Source: Desulfovibrio aminophilus (GTDB taxonomy: Bacteria > Desulfobacterota > Desulfovibrionia > Desulfovibrionales > Desulfovibrionaceae). From it: DNA of 64,000 nucleotides. Numbering within the stretch: position 1 is the stretch's first letter; each line of letters begins with the position of its first letter. Under the pieces are notes generated by a model. The model did not search any database and had not been told where the DNA came from. It was given only the letters and a program-made list of their open reading frames with translations. The translations under genes and the position numbers were made by a program. This document shows positions 26,060 to 36,187 of the stretch, one piece after another. Where the stretch lies: positions 86,514 to 150,513 of the forward strand of contig NZ_JAMHGA010000028.1 of assembly GCF_023660105.1 (NCBI RefSeq), written 5' to 3'.

Positions 26060-27240
26060 CCGTCCCGCCGCTTCCGGCTCCCCTCATACAGCTCGTAGAC
26101 CAGCAGACGGCACTCGATCTTGGCGTTCCAGAGCGGGATGCGGCGCGAGGGCTTGAGGCCCACGCACTTGGCCAGGTCCGGCTCGCCGCAGAGGATCGCG
26201 GCCCGGTATCCCCGGCAGCGCTGCTTGAGGAAGTCGCCCAGGGCCTTGTAGGTTTCCCTGAGCTTCGCGACCTCGCCCAGGCGCGCGCCGTATTCCGGGT
26301 TCACGATGACCAGCCCGGGTCCGGGCGGCGTCTCCTGGTCCCGGAAGTCGCACACCGCCCGGCCCACCAGGGCTCCGACCCCGGCCTGGGCCGCGTTGGT
26401 CGCCGCGGCGTTCATCTGGCCGGGATCGATGTCCGAGGCCAGGACGCGGCCGCCGGGCAGCGTGGAGCGGGCCCGGGTCAGGGCCGCGTCGCGCAGTTCC
26501 TCGAAGGCCTCCTCGTCCCAGCCCAGCAGGTGCATGGCCGCGAAGTTCTCGCGGCCGAGGCCCGGCGCGCGGTTCAGGGCCATGAGCGCGCCCTCGATGG
26601 CCAGGGTTCCCGCGCCGCACATGGGGCAGACGAGGTGCCCGCCCCGGGCCGCGATCTCCGGCCAACCGGCGGCCAGGAGCATCCCGGCGGCCAGGGTCTC
26701 CTGGAGCGGGGCCTTGCCGGGCATGGTGCGCCAGCCCCGGCGCGAGAGCGAGTCGCCGCCGGCGTCCAGGTAGACCGCCGCGTCGGTGCCCTGCCAGTAC
26801 AAGAACACGCAGGCCCGGCTTTGGTCCGGGCCGGAATCCGGGCGGCGGCCCATGCGGGCCGCGATGCGGTCCACGATGGAGTCCTTGAGCCGGAGATTGG
26901 CGAAGCGCGAGTCGTTGACCGCCTCGGTGCGCACGGCCGAGGACACGGACACGTAGCCGTCGGCCGGGATCAGCTCCTCCCAGGGTATCTTCCCGGCCTC
27001 CCGGTAGAGGTCGTCCGGCCCCTTGGCCCGGAACCGCGCCAGCTCATAGAGCGCCCGGTGGCCGGTGCGGACCTCCAGGCTCAGGCGCAGACAGTCCAGG
27101 AGCGTGCCCCGGGCCTCCACGCCCGACACCAGCTCCCGCACCCCCTCCAGCCCCAAGTCCCGCATTTCCCGGCCCAGAAACGGCGGCAGGCCCTTGGGAC
27201 AGGTCACGAGGACGGTGGATTCTTCCTTCCAGGGATTCAT
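26056..27240 (-). CDS. THUMP-domain RNA (guanine-N2)-methyltransferase, RlmL-N/YpsC type
   Basis: A 394-aa enzyme with an N-terminal ferredoxin-like and THUMP region (residues about 1-165) and a C-terminal Rossmann methyltransferase with SAM motif CPMCGAGTLAIEGAL. The family methylates G2445-type positions of 23S rRNA. The catalytic motif, usually NPPY, reads NPEYGARLG here, an unusual Glu substitution. It shares the 4-base CTAG stop overlap with the hybrid kinase. Confidence 0.85.
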   Translation of the reverse strand: MNPWKEESTVLVTCPKGLPPFLGREMRDLGLEGVRELVSGVEARGTLLDCLRLSLEVRTGHRALYELARFRAKGPDDLYREAGKIPWEELIPADGYVSVSSAVRTEAVNDSRFANLRLKDSIVDRIAARMGRRPDSGPDQSRACVFLYWQGTDAAVYLDAGGDSLSRRGWRTMPGKAPLQETLAAGMLLAAGWPEIAARGGHLVCPMCGAGTLAIEGALMALNRAPGLGRENFAAMHLLGWDEEAFEELRDAALTRARSTLPGGRVLASDIDPGQMNAAATNAAQAGVGALVGRAVCDFRDQETPPGPGLVIVNPEYGARLGEVAKLRETYKALGDFLKQRCRGYRAAILCGEPDLAKCVGLKPSRRIPLWNAKIECRLLVYELYEGSRKRRDG

Positions 27241-27294
27241 GCCTCTCTCTTCCCGCCTTTCCGTTCAATCCCGGGCCGAGCCCTGCCTTGCGCC

Positions 27295-28182
27295 CTAGGG
27301 CGCGCCGCGCAGAAACGCATCCGCCAGCCGCGCCAGTTCCCGCGGATCCTGGTGCATCATCCAGTGCCCGCCCTGGGGAACCAGCTCAAAGCGCGCGCCG
27401 GGAACCGCCGCGGCCTGGGCGCGCCCGTCCCGCGGCGGGCATACCCAGTCATCTGCGCCGACCAAGAACAGAGCCGGAACGCGCAGGCCCGGCAGGCGCG
27501 CGGCAACGCCGGGCCAAGAGCAAAGCGCCGCGTATTGCCGGGCGGCCATGCCCTCGGGAATCGCGGCGGGAGGCGGCATTGCGGCCCAGACCTCCGGGTG
27601 CGCCGCCGCCCACTGCCGCGGGAACAGCGCCTCCTTGAACTCCGCCGGGCTCATGGCGAACATGCGGTCCAGCATGGGCTTCACCCGCGCGCCGGAAAGC
27701 GGCGGCGCATACAGCACAAGCGCGCCCACCCTCTCCGGCCGGGCCAGGGCAAGCTCCAGGGCGATGCCGCCGCCCATGGACCAACCGAGCACGTCGGCCT
27801 TGGCGATGCCCAGGACGTCCAGCAGGCGCGCGGCGTCCGCCGCCATGGCGGGCATGTCCACGGGCGCTCCGGCGGGCAAATCCGCGGCCGCGCCCATGCC
27901 CCGGTTGTCCATGAGAATGACCCGGCGGCCGGAGTTCAGCCCGTGCACGAACTCCCTGTTCCAGCCCTCGGCGCTCATAGCGAAGCCGGTGACCAGCAGC
28001 AGCGGCCGGGCGGCGATGTGCTTCGGCGGCGCGGGCAGGTCGCGCCAGGCCAGGATGACGTCTCCCGCGCGCAGGGTGGAGGCGGCGGGCTTGGCCGGGG
28101 CGCAGGCCAGCAGAGCCAGCAGCAGGGCGGACAAAAGCCAGGGCAGCAATGGCGTGAAGCGCTGTCGCGGTGCGGGCATCAT
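27295..28182 (-). CDS. Alpha/beta hydrolase lipoprotein
   Basis: A 295-aa secreted hydrolase with a lipoprotein signal ending in LLALLAC (lipidated Cys near 27). The fold motifs are LLVTGFAMSAEGWNREF, DNRGMG, the nucleophile elbow GWSMGG, LVGADDWVCPP with the acid, and GGHWMMHQDP with the catalytic His. The protein is thus envelope-anchored; the substrate is unknown. It lies between the rRNA methyltransferase and rimO genes, all on the minus strand. Confidence 0.87.
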   Translation of the reverse strand: MMPAPRQRFTPLLPWLLSALLLALLACAPAKPAASTLRAGDVILAWRDLPAPPKHIAARPLLLVTGFAMSAEGWNREFVHGLNSGRRVILMDNRGMGAAADLPAGAPVDMPAMAADAARLLDVLGIAKADVLGWSMGGGIALELALARPERVGALVLYAPPLSGARVKPMLDRMFAMSPAEFKEALFPRQWAAAHPEVWAAMPPPAAIPEGMAARQYAALCSWPGVAARLPGLRVPALFLVGADDWVCPPRDGRAQAAAVPGARFELVPQGGHWMMHQDPRELARLADAFLRGAP

Positions 28183-28363
28183 CTCTCCTCCGCCCCTGCT
28201 GGGCGGCCGGGATATGGGTCAAGGCCTGGATTGCGCGCAGCCTATGCCGGATGCCCGTCCGCCGCAATGCATGCCGGCCCTTCACGGATATTGCGCAAGC
28301 GGGAATTACATTCATTCCCCTGGCCGGGGTCCGGGGGCGGGCCCCCGGTTCCTCCCGTCCCGC

Positions 28364-29671
28364 CTAGGCCAGCGCCGACAGGTCGTAGTCGGTGCTCGAC
28401 TCCACGCGGGCGCGGACGATGGCGCCGGGCCGCAAGGTCTTTTCCGGCGGGGCGGAGACGAAGGTCAGGCCGTCCACCTCCGGGGCCTGGAACCAGGCCC
28501 GGCCCCTGTAGAGCCCGGGCCACTCGGGGTGCGGGCCCTCGATGAGCACGTCCAGATCCTCGCCCACCCAGCCGCGCAGGTGCTCGGCGCTGATCCCGGC
28601 CTGGAGCTCCATGAGCGCGGCGCGGCGCTCCTCCTTGGCCCGGGCGCTCACCTGGGAGGACATGGCCGCGGCCGGGGTGCCCTCCTCGGCCTGGTAGGCG
28701 AACACGCCCAGGTGGGTGAAGCGGACCTCGGCCACGAAGTCCATGAGGGCGCGGAAGCGCTTCTCGGTCTCGCCGGGGTAGCCGACGATGATCGAGGTGC
28801 GCAGGGCGGCCTCGGGAAAACGGGAGCGGATGCGCTCGACGACCAGCCGGGGGTCGGCGGCGAAGGGGCGGCCCATGTTCTTGAGCACGTCCGGGTGGGC
28901 GTGCTGGAGGGGCACGTCGAAATAGGGCAGCAGGGGCGGCCCGGCCTGGCGCATGAAGTCCAGCACGGAGTTCGTCAGCCCGGCGGGGTAGAGATACATG
29001 AGCCGCAGACGGCGCAGGCCCGGCAGGGGCAGCAGGCGGGCCAGCAGCGGCGAAAGCCCGTTCCTGATCTCCAGGTCGCGGCCCCAGGCGGTCACGTCCT
29101 GGCCCACCACCACGAGCTCGGGCACGCCCTGGGCCAGCATGTCGCGGGCGTCGGCCTCGATCTCCTCCAGGTGGCGGCTCACGTGCGGGCCCCGGATGGA
29201 AGGGATGGTGCAGAAACGGCAGCGGTGGGAGCAGCCCTCGGAGACCTTGAGGTAGGCGTAGGCCGGGCCGGTGGAGAGGCGGCGGGCCGAGGGCTCGCGG
29301 AAGGCCCGGCGCGACAGGACTCGGGCCGCCAGCGCGGGCCACTGGTCCAGCTCGTGGGTGGAGAGCCAGAGGTCCACCTCGGGCAGTTCCGCGCCGAGTT
29401 CGCCGCCGTAGCGCGAGACGAGGCAGCCGGTGACGGCCAGCACGGGCCGGGGCGAGGCCTCGCGCACGGTCTCGGCCAGTTCCAGGATGGTGGACACGGA
29501 CTCCTCCACGGCCGGGCGGATGAAGCCGCAGGTGTTCACCAGGATGAGGTCCGCGTCGCGGGGGTCGTCCACGGCGGCCATGTCCGCGCCCAGGGCCCCG
29601 AGCATGCGCTCGGTGTCCACGCGGTTCTTGGGGCAGCCGAGGCTCACGGTATGCACGGTGATCGTCGTCAT
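28364..29671 (-). CDS. rimO: Ribosomal protein S12 methylthiotransferase
   Basis: RimO adds a methylthio group to an aspartate of ribosomal protein S12. The 435-aa protein has the UPF0004 domain (TVSLGCPKNRVDTE, then LVNTCGF), the radical SAM motif CSHRCRFC, and a C-terminal TRAM domain (LDVLIEGPHPEWPGLYRGRA). SLGCPKN is characteristic of RimO rather than MiaB. The start MTTITVHT at 29671 gives the normal family length; the ORF extends 12 codons further upstream without support. Confidence 0.95.
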   Translation of the reverse strand: MTTITVHTVSLGCPKNRVDTERMLGALGADMAAVDDPRDADLILVNTCGFIRPAVEESVSTILELAETVREASPRPVLAVTGCLVSRYGGELGAELPEVDLWLSTHELDQWPALAARVLSRRAFREPSARRLSTGPAYAYLKVSEGCSHRCRFCTIPSIRGPHVSRHLEEIEADARDMLAQGVPELVVVGQDVTAWGRDLEIRNGLSPLLARLLPLPGLRRLRLMYLYPAGLTNSVLDFMRQAGPPLLPYFDVPLQHAHPDVLKNMGRPFAADPRLVVERIRSRFPEAALRTSIIVGYPGETEKRFRALMDFVAEVRFTHLGVFAYQAEEGTPAAAMSSQVSARAKEERRAALMELQAGISAEHLRGWVGEDLDVLIEGPHPEWPGLYRGRAWFQAPEVDGLTFVSAPPEKTLRPGAIVRARVESSTDYDLSALA

Positions 29672-29710
29672 CGCGGCAGCATATCCTGCCCGGCTGCGGC
29701 GGTCCACCGC

Positions 29711-29865
29711 CCCCCTTCGGGGGGTTCATGGAAAGGCGAAGAGACTCCCTTCTCACCGTTTTCCGTAATGGGCCGAAGGCCCCTCGGCTTCGCCGGTTCA
29801 TGGAAAGGCGGGAAGCTCCACCGTCCCGCTGCCGATCCACACTCCACCGCCTTTCCATGATCCAC
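29711..29865. repeat. TTC-loop hairpin repeats, two units (29.8 kb)
   Basis: CCCCCTTCGGGGG, GGGCCGAAGGCCC and CGGCTTCGCCGG hairpins alternate with two TTCATGGAAAGGCG cores and end in CGCCTTTCCATGA. The block fills the space between divergent rimO and the PAS kinase gene. Confidence 0.75.
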
Positions 29866-29936
29866 GGCGCAGCCGCGCGGCTTGCCCTGGGATCGCGTCC
29901 GTGCCAATATGGTGTGTATTGCAAAAGAGGGAGCGC

Positions 29937-31433
29937 ATGATGGAACCCCGGGCGTTGGACGAGGGCAAGCGGTACAAGGTCGGCGTCATCGGCAACAAGA
30001 CGTCGCTCATGCCCTTTTGGGAACTGTTCGTGAGCCAGGGCAGCGGCCGGGTGCTGGCCGAGATGGGCCTGGTGGCGGCGGCCCTGCCCGGCGACGGCGT
30101 GCCGGGCGAGCCCTTCGGGCCGGGCATGAACCTGCCGGTGTACTCCGGGTTCCAGGCCATGCTCGCCGCCCACCCCGAGATCAACCTCGTGCTGGAGTCC
30201 ACGGGCGACCAGGACATCCTGGCGATCCTGCGCCGCGAGCTGCCCGCCCAGGTGGCCCTGGTGGAGCGCGACGCGGCCGGGTTCTTCGTGCGCCTGCTGA
30301 CCACCGAGCAGATGTGGGTGGCCTGCAAGGTGGACCTCATGCACACCCAGACCCTGCTCAAGTCCATCTCGGACCAGCTCTCGGACGAAATCTTCTTCCT
30401 CTCGCCCCAGGGCCACGTGCTGGACGTGAACGAGACGGTCTGCCGCCGCCTGAACAAGTGCAAGAAGGACTTCACGGGCAAGGCCTTCCGGGACATCTTC
30501 TTCGGCCCCCACTGCCCGCCGCCGGACATGCCCTGCGAGACGCCCTTCGACATCACCGCGCGCACGGGCGAGCCCTCGGAGGCCATCCAGACCGAGGTCG
30601 ACGACACGGGCCGCATGCGCTACTACCGCATCTACACCTACCCCATCTTCGACGGCGGCACGCTGGTGAACGTGGTGGCCATGCGCCGCGACATCACCAA
30701 GCGCACCGAGATGGAGCAGCGTCTCCAGCAGTCGGAAAAGCTCGCCTCCATCGGCCAGCTCTCCACCTACATCGCCCACGAGATCCGCAACCCGCTCTTC
30801 GCCATCTCCGGCTTCGCCAACTCGCTCCTGCGCCAGGGCAACCAGGACCAGGCCTCGCGCGAAAAGCTCGGGATCATCCTGGAGGAGTCCAAGCGCCTGG
30901 ACACCATCCTCAAGAGCATCATCAACTTCTCCCGCCCCACCGAGGGCCGCGAAACCGTCGTGGACCTGAACCAGGTGGTGGCCCAGACCATCGAGATCAT
31001 GCGCGGGGACTGCGAGCGCTCCGGGGCCATGATCACCTTCCAGCCCGCCGAAGGCCTGGCCCGGGCCAAGGCCGACCCGGAACTCATCAAGCAGTGCCTC
31101 ATCAACCTGCTCAAGAACGCCGTGGAGGCCATGCCCGACGGCGGCGACGTGGCCATCCGCACGGGCATGACCCGCGACCACGTGACCCTGGAGGTGCGCG
31201 ACTCGGGCCAGGGCATCGCGCCCGAGCTTCGGGACAAGGTCTTCTCGCCCTTCTTCTCCACCAAGGGCAAGGGCTCGGGCCTGGGACTGGCCATGATCCG
31301 CAAGATCATGGACGACATCGGCGGCAACGTGGACCTCCAGAGCAAGGAGGGCGAGGGCACGGCCGTGACCCTGCTCCTGCCCCCGGCCCTGGCCACCCAG
31401 CAGCAGGACGCCCCCCCCTTCGGGGGCCTATAG
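29937..31433 (+). CDS. PAS-domain sensor histidine kinase with N-terminal Rossmann-like domain
   Basis: A 498-aa soluble kinase without membrane spans. Residues 1-130 resemble a nucleotide-binding Rossmann domain (YKVGVIGNKTSLMPFWELF, then INLVLESTGDQDILAIL). A PAS domain follows (about 145-260; LSPQGHVLDVNETVCRRLN, with CKKDF and PHCPPPDMPC cysteines). The HisKA site is H281 (AHEIRNPLFAISGF) and the HATPase has DSGQGIAPELRDK and GSGLGLAM. There is no receiver and no adjacent response regulator. The start follows GAGGGAG. The tail PPFGGL and the stop lie in a repeat hairpin. Confidence 0.88.
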   Translation: MMEPRALDEGKRYKVGVIGNKTSLMPFWELFVSQGSGRVLAEMGLVAAALPGDGVPGEPFGPGMNLPVYSGFQAMLAAHPEINLVLESTGDQDILAILRRELPAQVALVERDAAGFFVRLLTTEQMWVACKVDLMHTQTLLKSISDQLSDEIFFLSPQGHVLDVNETVCRRLNKCKKDFTGKAFRDIFFGPHCPPPDMPCETPFDITARTGEPSEAIQTEVDDTGRMRYYRIYTYPIFDGGTLVNVVAMRRDITKRTEMEQRLQQSEKLASIGQLSTYIAHEIRNPLFAISGFANSLLRQGNQDQASREKLGIILEESKRLDTILKSIINFSRPTEGRETVVDLNQVVAQTIEIMRGDCERSGAMITFQPAEGLARAKADPELIKQCLINLLKNAVEAMPDGGDVAIRTGMTRDHVTLEVRDSGQGIAPELRDKVFSPFFSTKGKGSGLGLAMIRKIMDDIGGNVDLQSKEGEGTAVTLLLPPALATQQQDAPPFGGL

Positions 31434-31546
31434 AAACGCCAAGAGGCTCCCATCCCCCGTCTTTCTAAAACGGGGCGAAGCCCCCCTTCGGGGGTGTGCA
31501 GAAAGGCGAAAGCTTCTCCAGCCTTTCTGATACGGGCCGAAGGCCC
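31414..31546. repeat. TTC-loop hairpin repeats (31.4 kb)
   Basis: CCCCCTTCGGGGG (31414-31426) encodes the end of the kinase gene and is followed by CTATAGAAACGCC ... GTCTTTCTA, a GGGGCGAAGCCCC / CCCCCTTCGGGGG pair, a second AGAAAGGCG ... GCCTTTCT core and GGGCCGAAGGCCC (31534-31546). Confidence 0.75.
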
Positions 31547-31618
31547 TTGCCGCCGCCCGGGTCTTGTGGAATGGTTCCGCCACACATCATCCCCAAGCCA
31601 TTCCGTCGCGGAGGCACC

Positions 31619-32398
31619 ATGAGCGGCATCGTCAGCGCCACCTTTTTCAGCCCCACCCACACCAGCCGGACCATCGCCCGGACCCTGGCCGCCGAGCTGG
31701 CCCAAGGCCTCGGCAAGGCCGTGGAGGAGACGGACTGGACGCCCCCGGCCAAACGCGGCCACGCGCGCGCCCTGGGCCCGGACGACGTGCTCGTCCTGGC
31801 TTTTCCGGTCTACTCGGGCCGGATGCCGAAACTCCTGGAGGCGAGCATGGCCGGGCTCACCGGACAGGGAACCCCGGCCGTGGCGGCGGCGGTGTACGGC
31901 AACCGGGCCTATGAGGACGCCCTGGTGGAGGCCCGCGACATCCTGACCGCCAACGGCTTCGTGGTCACGGCGGGCGGCGCGTTCATCGGCGAGCACTCGT
32001 TCTCGCGCAAGGTGGCGGCGGGCCGCCCCGACGCCGGAGACCTGGCCCTGGCCCGGGACTTGGCCCAACGCGCGGCGGCCAAGATCGCGGCGGGCTCTCC
32101 GGCCGAGGTCGAGGTCAAGGGCGACCGGCCCTACCGGGACCGCTGGCCCGGCCTGGCAGTGAAGCCCAAGACCACGGACGACTGCACCGAATGCATGACC
32201 TGCGTCGAGGGCTGCCCGGCGGGCATCATCCGGTTCGAGAACCCGCGCGAGGCGGGCGACGGCTGCCTGCGCTGCATGGCCTGCGTCAAGCACTGCCCCG
32301 TGGGGGCCAAGTACTTCGACGACGAAAAGCTCCTGGGCTTCGCCACCCTGCTGGAGACCAAGTTCATGGACCGCAAGGAGCCGGAACTGTTCGTGTAG
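31619..32398 (+). CDS. EFR1-type ferredoxin with flavodoxin-like N-terminal domain
   Basis: A 259-aa electron-transfer protein. Residues 1-165 form a flavodoxin-like domain with the FMN-phosphate loop FSPTHTSRTIA and LAFPVYSGRMPKLL. The C-terminus holds two [4Fe-4S] motifs, CTECMTCVEGCPAG and CLRCMACVKHCPVG. The order flavodoxin-ferredoxin is typical of the EFR1 family in anaerobes. The start at 31619 follows GCGGAGG. It stands alone as a unit. Confidence 0.9.
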   Translation: MSGIVSATFFSPTHTSRTIARTLAAELAQGLGKAVEETDWTPPAKRGHARALGPDDVLVLAFPVYSGRMPKLLEASMAGLTGQGTPAVAAAVYGNRAYEDALVEARDILTANGFVVTAGGAFIGEHSFSRKVAAGRPDAGDLALARDLAQRAAAKIAAGSPAEVEVKGDRPYRDRWPGLAVKPKTTDDCTECMTCVEGCPAGIIRFENPREAGDGCLRCMACVKHCPVGAKYFDDEKLLGFATLLETKFMDRKEPELFV

Positions 32399-32639
32399 GG
32401 GGAAGGCGGAGAGCATGAAAGCCCAGGGGCTCCGCGCCCCTGGACCCGCGCCAGGGCTTCGCCCTGGACCATCCACCGTCGAGACCCCGGCCTGGCCGAT
32501 AAAGGACTGGCGAAAAATCTACGTTCAAGGCATTCGCCCCCTCACGCCATTGCAATAGACGCTGAATATTGCAGCGCCGCACATCCAAAACGCCCGGTAA
32601 AACCGGGAGTTCAACCGGAAATCACCTTCCGGGGACAAC

Positions 32640-32891
32640 ATGAAATTGAAAATACTGCATATATCGCGCGGGAGCATTGAGTTAACGGACGGGACGAACG
32701 TTTTTATCGTAGGATGCGAGGGCTATCTCGCACGCGGAGAATCTCAAGCTGTTTTTGATATCTACACCAACAGCATAGTAAAGGCTGATCAAAACAACGA
32801 GTTGCGGGCGACGGCCTCAGAGAAAGAGGATATCCTTCAATTCTTGAAGGAATATTTCAACGAAAAGAATATTCCGGTCGTCTGGAACTGA
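32640..32891 (+). CDS. Small Imm74-like protein (candidate orphan immunity gene)
   Basis: An 83-aa protein, AT-rich relative to its neighbours, without signal peptide. The layout ISRGSIELTDGTNVFIVGCE, then FDIYTNSIVKAD, then KEDILQFLKEYFNEKNIPVV agrees with my recollection of the Imm74 immunity family (RGxIxL ... F.IY.nSI ... Il.FL). If so it would protect the cell from a polymorphic toxin, but no toxin gene adjoins it. GGGGACAAC before the ATG is only a moderate ribosome binding site. Confidence 0.55.
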   Translation: MKLKILHISRGSIELTDGTNVFIVGCEGYLARGESQAVFDIYTNSIVKADQNNELRATASEKEDILQFLKEYFNEKNIPVVWN

Positions 32892-32965
32892 GTTTCACCC
32901 CTCCCCGCGCGCGGGAACTGCGGCCTACAGCTGAGGAGGCTGTCGCTCTTTCTCCCGGGCATTTC

Positions 32966-33629
32966 TCAATCCGCCTTCGTGATGATCACTTCCAGGATGT
33001 GTTCGAAGACCTCTTCCAGGTCCAGGTCGGTCGTGTCCACGATCAGGGCGTCGGGAGCGGGTTTGAGCGGGGCCTCGGCGCGGGTGCGGTCCTGGCGGTC
33101 GCGGGCCTCGATCTGGGCCGTGAGTTCGGCCAGGTCCGCCGGCCGGCCCAGTTCCTGGAGCTGAAGAAAGCGCCGCCGGGCGCGCTCGGCCGGGTCCGCG
33201 TCCAGGAAGAACTTGTGCCGCGCGGCCGGGAAGACCACGCTGCCCATGTCCCGGCCCTCGGCCACCAGGGACGTGCCCCGGGCCAGGTCCTGCTGGGCCT
33301 TCTTGAGAAAGGCGCGGACCACCGGCAGCTTGGCCACGTTGGAGGCCCACATGCCCACGTCCTCGGTGCGGATTTCCGGGCCCAGGGCGCGGCCGTCCAC
33401 CGTGAGCCGGGTCTGCGCGCCCGCCCCTTCCAGTCCGAAGCGGAATTCCTCCAGCCGGGCGGCCAGCCGTTCCTCGGGCCAGTCCCAGGAGCCCTGGCCG
33501 AGCAGATAGCCCACGGCCCGGAACATGGCCCCGGTGTCCAGGTAGGCCAGGCCCAGGCGGCCCGCCAGCATCTTGGCCAGGGTGGACTTGCCGACCCCGG
33601 CCGGGCCGTCCAGGGTGACGATGACCGGC

Positions 33630-33637
<8 letters not shown>
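32966..33637 (-). CDS. cmk: (d)CMP kinase
   Basis: Cytidylate kinase phosphorylates CMP and dCMP in pyrimidine nucleotide synthesis. The 223-aa protein begins VIVTLDGPAGVGKSTLAKML with the P-loop, then LDTGAMFRAVGYLL (substrate site), SLVAEGRDMGSVVFP and KFFLDADPAERARRR, all standard. Its first codons overlap the hisC stop by 8 bases, so the two are translated from one message. Confidence 0.95.
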
Positions 33638-34727
<1,090 letters not shown>

Positions 34728-34806
34728 GATGGTTCCGAGGTCGCGGACAAAGGGGACGGCCGAGGCCGTCCCCTTCCAGCGTCGCGCGCGTTGCGGGTAA
34801 AGCGGA

Positions 34807-35262
34807 TCAGGCGGCCGGGCCGAGCTTGGGCCGGATGGTCAGCACCGGGCACTTGGCCGACTTGACCACCTTCTCGGCCACGGAGCCGAAGAGGATGCGG
34901 TCGATGCCCCGGCGGCCGTGGGTGCCCATGACGATGCAGTCCACGCCATGCTCCTCGGCCAGGTTGAGCACTTCCTCGGCGGCGTAGCCGGTGACCACGC
35001 GGCCCTCGACGGAAACGCCCGCGAAGTTCTCGGCCAGGAAGGCGGACATGGTGGTGTCCGCGCCGGAGACGATCTCGCCCACGAAGTTCTCGATGGAGCT
35101 CGGCGGCACGTGGAAACCCACGTACTGGCTGAGCGAAGGGGCCACGTACAGGCAGATCACCGAGGCGTCCAGGGCCTTGGCCATGGTCTTGGCGTAGTCC
35201 GCGACCATCGGGCTGTGCTCGGAAAAGTCCACCGCGCAGAGAATCTTCTTGATGTTCGCCAT
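34807..35262 (-). CDS. Universal stress protein (UspA family), copy 1
   Basis: A 151-aa Usp-fold protein (MANIKKILCAVDFSEHS) with the ATP-binding type C-terminal motif GTHGRRGIDRILFGSVAEK (G-x2-G-x9-G-S). The start at 35262 follows GAGGAGGAACGGCA; upstream in-frame codons are not needed. Role: stress survival through nucleotide-linked signalling, details unknown. Confidence 0.9.
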   Translation of the reverse strand: MANIKKILCAVDFSEHSPMVADYAKTMAKALDASVICLYVAPSLSQYVGFHVPPSSIENFVGEIVSGADTTMSAFLAENFAGVSVEGRVVTGYAAEEVLNLAEEHGVDCIVMGTHGRRGIDRILFGSVAEKVVKSAKCPVLTIRPKLGPAA

Positions 35263-35462
35263 TGCCGTTCCTCCTCTTCCGCCCGAGGCGGTTTGTGGCG
35301 CATTGTGAATGCTTTCTAAGACATGCATGACAGAAACGGCCCGGATAGACAAGACCCCCGGCCTGGGCTAGGCTTTTCGTCAGGCCCGGCGCGGCGGAAG
35401 AATCTGCCGCCCGGCGTCGAAAAAAAGAACGCGTTTCCAGATCGTTGCGAAAACGCCTCCGG

Positions 35463-35479
35463 TTGGCAGAGTCCTTGCA
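35463..35479 (+). promoter_or_regulatory. Sigma-54 (RpoN) promoter upstream of the 35511 gene
   Basis: TTGGCAGAGTCCTTGCA has the invariant GG (35465-35466) and GC (35477-35478) 10 bases apart and differs from the consensus TTGGCACR-N4-TTGCW at one position. The predicted transcript starts about 20 bases before the coding start. Confidence 0.72.
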
Positions 35480-35510
35480 GAAATGGCCGAAAACAGGATG
35501 AGGTGACACG

Positions 35511-35972
35511 ATGAAGATTCATCCTGACTCCATCGAGGGAGTCCGGCAGGTCGAACAGACCAAGCTGGACAAGGCCGCGCGCACCGCCGAGGGCTTCGCG
35601 GGCCTGCTCGACCAGGAGGTGTCCAAGACCTCGGGATCACAGGCGAAGCCTGCCGCCCCGATCTTGCCGCCCCTGGTCGGACGGGTCTTCGGGACCGAGG
35701 AGGTCGCGGCGACCGCGAAGGCCGGGGAGGGGCAGGGCGACGCCGCCGCCTCCCTGGACGGGCTCATGGACCGGTGGGAAAACTATGCCGCCGGTCTCGG
35801 GTCCGGGGGCAACCTGAAGCAGGCCGAGGCCGCGCTCCAGGACATCGAGGCCGAGACCGGCCGGGTCAAGGAAATGGCCCAGGACGATCCGGGACTCAAG
35901 CCCATCGCGGACGAACTGGAGATCCTGGCCGCCACGGAAAGGGTCAAGTTCAACCGGGGGGACTACCTCTGA
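35511..35972 (+). CDS. Small conserved-looking protein under sigma-54 control
   Basis: A 153-aa hydrophilic protein that I do not recognise with certainty. It begins MKIHPDSIEGVRQVEQTKL, has an Ala/Gly-rich flexible middle (residues about 40-80) and a helical C-terminal half (LDGLMDRWENYAAGL, LKQAEAALQDIEAETGRVKE) ending NRGDYL. No signal peptide or membrane span is present. A sigma-54 promoter and small size would suit a flagellar-type accessory or anti-sigma-like protein, but that is inference. Confidence 0.75.
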   Translation: MKIHPDSIEGVRQVEQTKLDKAARTAEGFAGLLDQEVSKTSGSQAKPAAPILPPLVGRVFGTEEVAATAKAGEGQGDAAASLDGLMDRWENYAAGLGSGGNLKQAEAALQDIEAETGRVKEMAQDDPGLKPIADELEILAATERVKFNRGDYL

Positions 35973-36187
35973 TCGTCAGAGGGAGGTCCCCCCTCCCTCC
36001 CCTCTCCACGCCTGAACCCGCCGTCATTCCTTGCCTCGGCCCCCTGCCCTGGGGGAACCGGGATCAGACTCGTTTTCGGGCCTGCACTACGAAGAGGACC
36101 GAGATAGTGTCAAATCGCCCTCACGGCCTCTCCGGTAATTGAAATCCCATCTCTCCGGTGTTATCCGTCAGCAATCGAGGTGGGGAC

